From the NCBI GenBank assembly GCA_025201705.1, contig MU617133.1, forward strand, positions 8,072 through 22,099: a DNA stretch of 14,028 bases, written 5' to 3'. Source of the stretch: Dissophora ornata. Its lineage: Eukaryota > Mortierellomycota > Mortierellomycetes > Mortierellales > Mortierellaceae. Every line of letters starts with the position of its first letter. Positions within the stretch are counted from its first letter, which is position 1. The notes under the pieces were generated by a model. The model saw only the letters and a list, made by a program, of their open reading frames with translations. It was not told the origin of the DNA and did no database searches. The translations under genes were made by a program, and so were the position numbers. Shown here piece by piece: positions 11,392-14,028 of this stretch.

Positions 11392-12786
11392 CTAAAAGCT
11401 GATAACATCGGCAGAATAGGTCTGTAAGAATGGTGTGAAGGCTGCAAAGGCCTTGCTATTCTTATCAGAAGCTCGACCACCACCACTGCTGTGTCGGTGG
11501 ATGCGGATGTGTTGGTTCAGGTTATCAGACCTTGAGAATCGTTTGGGGCAGTTGTGGATCGGGCAAGGGAAGGGTTTCTCGAGCGTGTGGATGGAACGGA
11601 CATGACGCTTCAAATGTTCGGACCGCTTGAAAATCTTGCCGCAGTCCTCAAATCGACACGTAAAGACCTTGCAGCCAGAATTGTCTGGGTGACTCGAGAC
11701 GCGGCGACCTCTTGACCGTTTGGGTGTGGGCTTGGTCGCTGCTGTTACATCAGATTCGCAACTATGTTTGGCAAGATCTGACATGGATGAGGAGGTGGTG
11801 ATCATACCCTGGTGGAACAAAGTGGGCTCACTCAGGGTCCTAGATAAGGGATAGGAATTAATCGAGTTGGAGAGGGAGATGACGCCATTGGAGAAGGTCG
11901 ACCGTGGTGACATGGAGGAGTCGTCGGACAAGCTTGAAAGTGAACTGGTCGAGTAGCTGTGGTGGTGATGATGCTGCTGGTGGTGATGCTGGTTCGAGTA
12001 GAGGCTGTTGGTGTTGTAATGGCAGTCGTCCTCGTACATAACTTGCTGAGCATACATCAACGGAGAATCGCACATCTCGGTCTTGACAGCAGTTGAGCTG
12101 ATACCCGTAACAGCACAGATATCCGGTAGTTGACCCTCGGAGAAGGAGCGGGTCATCGACATCATGTATGCAGGAGCCATAGCCGCAAAGTGTTCATTCG
12201 AGAGGTCGGACTTGATCGACGCTGCTGGCTGTTGTGCATACATGTAATCGTGGGAAGCTTGGCAGTCCTCCGCAGCAGGGATTGACGTCGAATAATGGAG
12301 AAGATGTTCCGCGCCTGTAGCAGCAGCCATCATTGCCGAATCAGCCATGGAAGAAGAGTCGCAATCTGAGAAAAGCAGGTTGGCACTGCGTGTAGGCATG
12401 AAGGCGTCTGGCTGCAGATCCAGGAACATGCCAGATTCGGGCGAAGCGGGATGACTACCCAAAATCTGCGCGTGGTGGTATTGTTGTTCCTGCTGGTCAA
12501 GAGTGTACATGTGGTGAATAGGGTGGTGCTGCTGGTGCTGGTGCTGCTGCGGTGATGACTGAAAGTGTTGAGGTGTTGGGGACGAGACTGAGCTGGACGA
12601 CATTGTGGGCGAGGACTGGATGTGCTGCTGCTGCTGTTGTTGTTGCTGCTGTTGAAAGAGCGCGTTCTGCTGGTTCTGGTGGATGAAGTAGAGAGCTGAT
12701 TGATTAAAGAGGTGTGATTGTGTGAGGTCCTTGGTCTGTGCCTGGGTAGGTGCGGGTGATGAGAGTGCTCGTGCTGTGGCAGTCAT
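11392..12786 (-). CDS. C2H2 zinc-finger transcription factor, Msn2/Msn4 (STRE-binding) type
   Basis: This is an intronless 464-aa protein. The N-terminal 370 residues are low-complexity: poly-Gln 45-54, His/Gln-rich about 80-106 and about 266-276, and many Ser runs. Two fingers lie near the C-terminus: Cys377-Cys382-His395-His400 and Cys408-Cys413-His426-His430, both CX4C. Recognition helices read RSEHLKR and RSDNLNQ, matching Msn2/4 (RSEHLKR, RSDNLSQ), so binding to AGGGG is predicted. A basic stretch KRSRGRR (356-362) is a likely nuclear signal and overlaps RRVS, a PKA consensus; RSFS (213-216) and RTLS (316-319) are further candidates. In yeast, PKA phosphorylation keeps Msn2 cytoplasmic; the same control is inferred here. 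Start: the frame stays open up to an ATG at 12882, but a TATA box at 12892-12899 would put transcription start near 12865, so the ATG at 12784-12786 is preferred. Which ortholog it is (Msn2, Seb1 or Com2 type) cannot be decided by eye. Confidence 0.92.
   Translation of the reverse strand: MTATARALSSPAPTQAQTKDLTQSHLFNQSALYFIHQNQQNALFQQQQQQQQQQHIQSSPTMSSSSVSSPTPQHFQSSPQQHQHQQHHPIHHMYTLDQQEQQYHHAQILGSHPASPESGMFLDLQPDAFMPTRSANLLFSDCDSSSMADSAMMAAATGAEHLLHYSTSIPAAEDCQASHDYMYAQQPAASIKSDLSNEHFAAMAPAYMMSMTRSFSEGQLPDICAVTGISSTAVKTEMCDSPLMYAQQVMYEDDCHYNTNSLYSNQHHHQQHHHHHSYSTSSLSSLSDDSSMSPRSTFSNGVISLSNSINSYPLSRTLSEPTLFHQGMITTSSSMSDLAKHSCESDVTAATKPTPKRSRGRRVSSHPDNSGCKVFTCRFEDCGKIFKRSEHLKRHVRSIHTLEKPFPCPIHNCPKRFSRSDNLNQHIRIHRHSSGGGRASDKNSKAFAAFTPFLQTYSADVISF
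12625..12654. repeat. CTG/TTG run coding for ten glutamines
   Basis: Ten consecutive CAG or CAA codons on the minus strand give residues 45-54 of the zinc-finger factor. The mixture of CAG and CAA suggests selection for the amino acid as well as slippage. Glutamine tracts are common in activation domains. Confidence 0.95.
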
Positions 12787-12891
12787 TTGTGAAGCTGTGT
12801 ATATGAAGCAAGGGCGAAGCTGGGGAAGGGACAGATACGTGATTACGGGCGGAGGTTGAAGATGACTTATGGGTGGAAGCAAGAGCGTTGG

Positions 12892-12899
12892 TTTTTATA
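12892..12899 (-). promoter_or_regulatory. TATA box of the zinc-finger gene
   Basis: The minus strand reads TATAAAAA, 106-113 nt upstream of the chosen ATG. A start site about 30 nt downstream would give a leader of about 80 nt and would exclude the upstream in-frame ATG at 12882. A TATA box is usual for stress-responsive genes in yeasts. Confidence 0.5.
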
Positions 12900-13430
12900 A
12901 AAAGCGGTTTGCGGTTGAAGAGAGGAGGTGAAGCGGAGGGTGGAGAATAAAAAAAAAAAAGAGAAAATTGGGAATCTGGAGGTTGCTTTTGTACTCTTTA
13001 GTGCTCGAGGGTAAATGTCGAGTCTGCGAGAACAAGTTCCAGCACCTGTCGCAGGTGCAGACAGGCACAAGGACAGTACGCAGACACATACGCACACCCA
13101 CACACAACAAACGCGTAGTAGGATGGAACTGAGTGATTTGTTTGCAACTTCAGTCGACCGCCTATTCAATCCATTACATTCATTACACTCGTTATTTTTA
13201 CATTCTAGTAGCACACTCGTCAGAAGCTGTCTATTGTTAAAGTTTTACAATACATTATATTTACTTTATTCGCTCGTATGGATTTGAATTGCACTCAATC
13301 GACTGAATAACAACACATACACATGCTTCATTACACCACCATCGTTTCCTTTATTCACCATCCCAGCCTCGCAACCTCCACGCACCAGCCATAGCAGGAC
13401 AAAAAAAACAAAACAAAAAACACCAGCGCT
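12900..13430. other. Upstream region of the zinc-finger gene, no gene seen
   Basis: The region holds an A-tract (about 12949-12960), a 17-bp perfect palindrome (13042-13058, listed separately), a short CA/CG-rich stretch (about 13079-13105), an ACGCGT hexamer (13111-13116) and AT-rich sequence to about 13320. A minus-strand AATAAA (TTTATT, 13350-13355) could be the polyadenylation signal of a minus-strand gene lying to the right, or chance. No coding frame here is convincing. Confidence 0.5.
13042..13058. promoter_or_regulatory. Perfect 17-bp palindrome with two E-box cores
   Basis: GCACCTG (13042-13048) and CAGGTGC (13052-13058) are perfect reverse complements around a 3-nt TCG spacer. Each arm contains CACCTG/CAGGTG, an E-box of the bHLH-recognised class. 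It lies about 256-272 nt upstream of the zinc-finger gene's ATG, on its promoter side. Function is inferred from symmetry and position. Confidence 0.35.
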
Positions 13431-13568
13431 ATGGCCCTCGACCGTCCCACCCCCATGGTAATGACTAGCTCATTTCCGAGTCCCGGATTTTTGAGAGATC
13501 TGCTCTCGACCGAGCTTGTGGAGCTGCTGAATCCACTCGATCTGTGTGTGTACGGAGTAGGAACATAG
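13431..13568 (+). CDS. Possible small ORF or first exon, 45 codons
   Basis: The ATG at 13431 has G at -3 and G at +4, a good initiation context, and follows an A-rich leader-like stretch. The frame encodes MALDRPTPM, then FPSPGFLRDLL and STELVELLNPLDL, which looks like an ordinary amphipathic helical protein, and stops at TAG. GTAGGA near 13556 could be a splice donor, making this a first exon, but I could not find a convincing continuation: the next 150 nt are rich in A and T homopolymers. No family is recognised. Confidence 0.2.
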   Translation: MALDRPTPMVMTSSFPSPGFLRDLLSTELVELLNPLDLCVYGVGT

Positions 13569-13763
13569 CAACACATTTTCTTTCTATGTGCTTTGTTAAA
13601 GCGCACTCTTAAAATGGTTAACAGCTGCCAAGAAGTATCATGCGATCTTGCCACCATGGGCTTTTTTTTTCTTTTTTGTTTTCTATAAAAAAATTAAAAA
13701 AAAATATAATGGACAAAGCCCTTTTAATGCTTCTCGCTGTTCTTTCCGGCATCGTTCCTCTCG

Positions 13764-13847
13764 CCAATGAGCCAGGTCCTATTGGATAACAAGACTGGTC
13801 CAGCCGCGAAAAATAAATAGCGATAAGACGCTTGTCACTGAGCCAAT
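13764..13847. promoter_or_regulatory. Cluster of three CCAAT boxes plus CGCGAAA
   Basis: CCAAT occurs at 13764-13768 (+), 13781-13785 (as ATTGG, so minus) and 13843-13847 (+). CGCGAAA at 13805-13811 matches the yeast SCB core, and TTTCGCG at 14009-14015 is its reverse complement. The last 150 nt are pyrimidine-rich. Together this resembles a promoter, most likely for a plus-strand gene starting beyond the right edge. This is inferred from motif density alone. Confidence 0.35.
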
Positions 13848-14028
13848 GACTAATGGCTCGCCTGTGTTTTCTTTTTTATTCAGTTGACACATATCGGCAG
13901 CTCCATCTGTCGCGTCCAGTTCCGTCTTTTTTTTTTCTTTTTGGTTTTCTGTTGCAGCTGCTCAAGCAACCCCCTTTGATTTTTTTTTTTCCCTCTGTGT
14001 CTCGAAGTTTTCGCGAGAGAGCAATTCG

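Noticed and set aside
12787..12882. 32-residue N-terminal extension of the zinc-finger factor
   Set aside because: The ATG at 12882 lies only 10 nt from the TATA box, so it would fall upstream of the expected transcription start.
13355..13657. 100-codon minus-strand open frame
   Set aside because: The translation has no recognisable domain, its hydrophobic stretch comes from a poly-A/C tract, and the opposite strand reads more like protein.

Overview
The window is nuclear DNA of a filamentous, early-diverging fungus. A Mortierellales or other Mucoromycota species is most likely. This rests on intron-rich genes with short GT-AG introns (80-175 bp), CTAAC/CTGAC-like branch sites, an Msn2/4-type zinc-finger factor rich in Gln and His, and a NELF-C/D gene that yeasts lack. 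The taxon is inferred, since no marker gene is present. There are no rRNAs, tRNAs, transposons or CRISPR arrays that I can support.

Layout, left to right. Bases 1-1234 are intergenic: a weak minus-strand open frame, then a promoter-like stretch with an MluI cell-cycle box and CCCCT elements. Bases 1235-4855 (+) hold a complete 11-exon MCM6 gene encoding the replicative helicase subunit (882 aa). Tail-to-tail with it, 5033-6913 (-) encodes an unrecognised Ser/Pro/Thr-rich, probably disordered protein of 626 aa. It has a PP1-docking-like RVHF motif and a basic C-terminus. Its upstream side carries a 101-nt uninterrupted polypurine tract. The gap up to 7846 separates it from a divergent 12-exon gene at 7847-10958 (+). 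That gene encodes NELF-C/D (TH1 family, 599 aa), a subunit of the negative elongation factor that pauses RNA polymerase II in animals. Tail-to-tail with NELF-C/D, 11392-12786 (-) encodes a single-exon 464-aa transcription factor with two C-terminal C2H2 fingers of Msn2/Msn4 type. Bases 12787-14028 hold its TATA box and upstream region. A possible 45-codon small ORF and a CCAAT-box cluster follow, the latter perhaps belonging to a gene beyond the right edge.

The genes alternate in orientation and do not form a functional cluster, so this looks like ordinary euchromatin. Three things stand out. A NELF subunit is present in a fungus. Its gene has an unusual structure: a 9-nt first coding exon, a GC-AG intron, and a frame-preserving intron that would insert a hydrophobic segment if retained. 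The disordered protein carries a candidate PP1-binding motif. Splice sites were assigned by eye from consensus, reading-frame continuity and remembered family alignments. In both spliced genes the exon lengths sum to an exact multiple of three.
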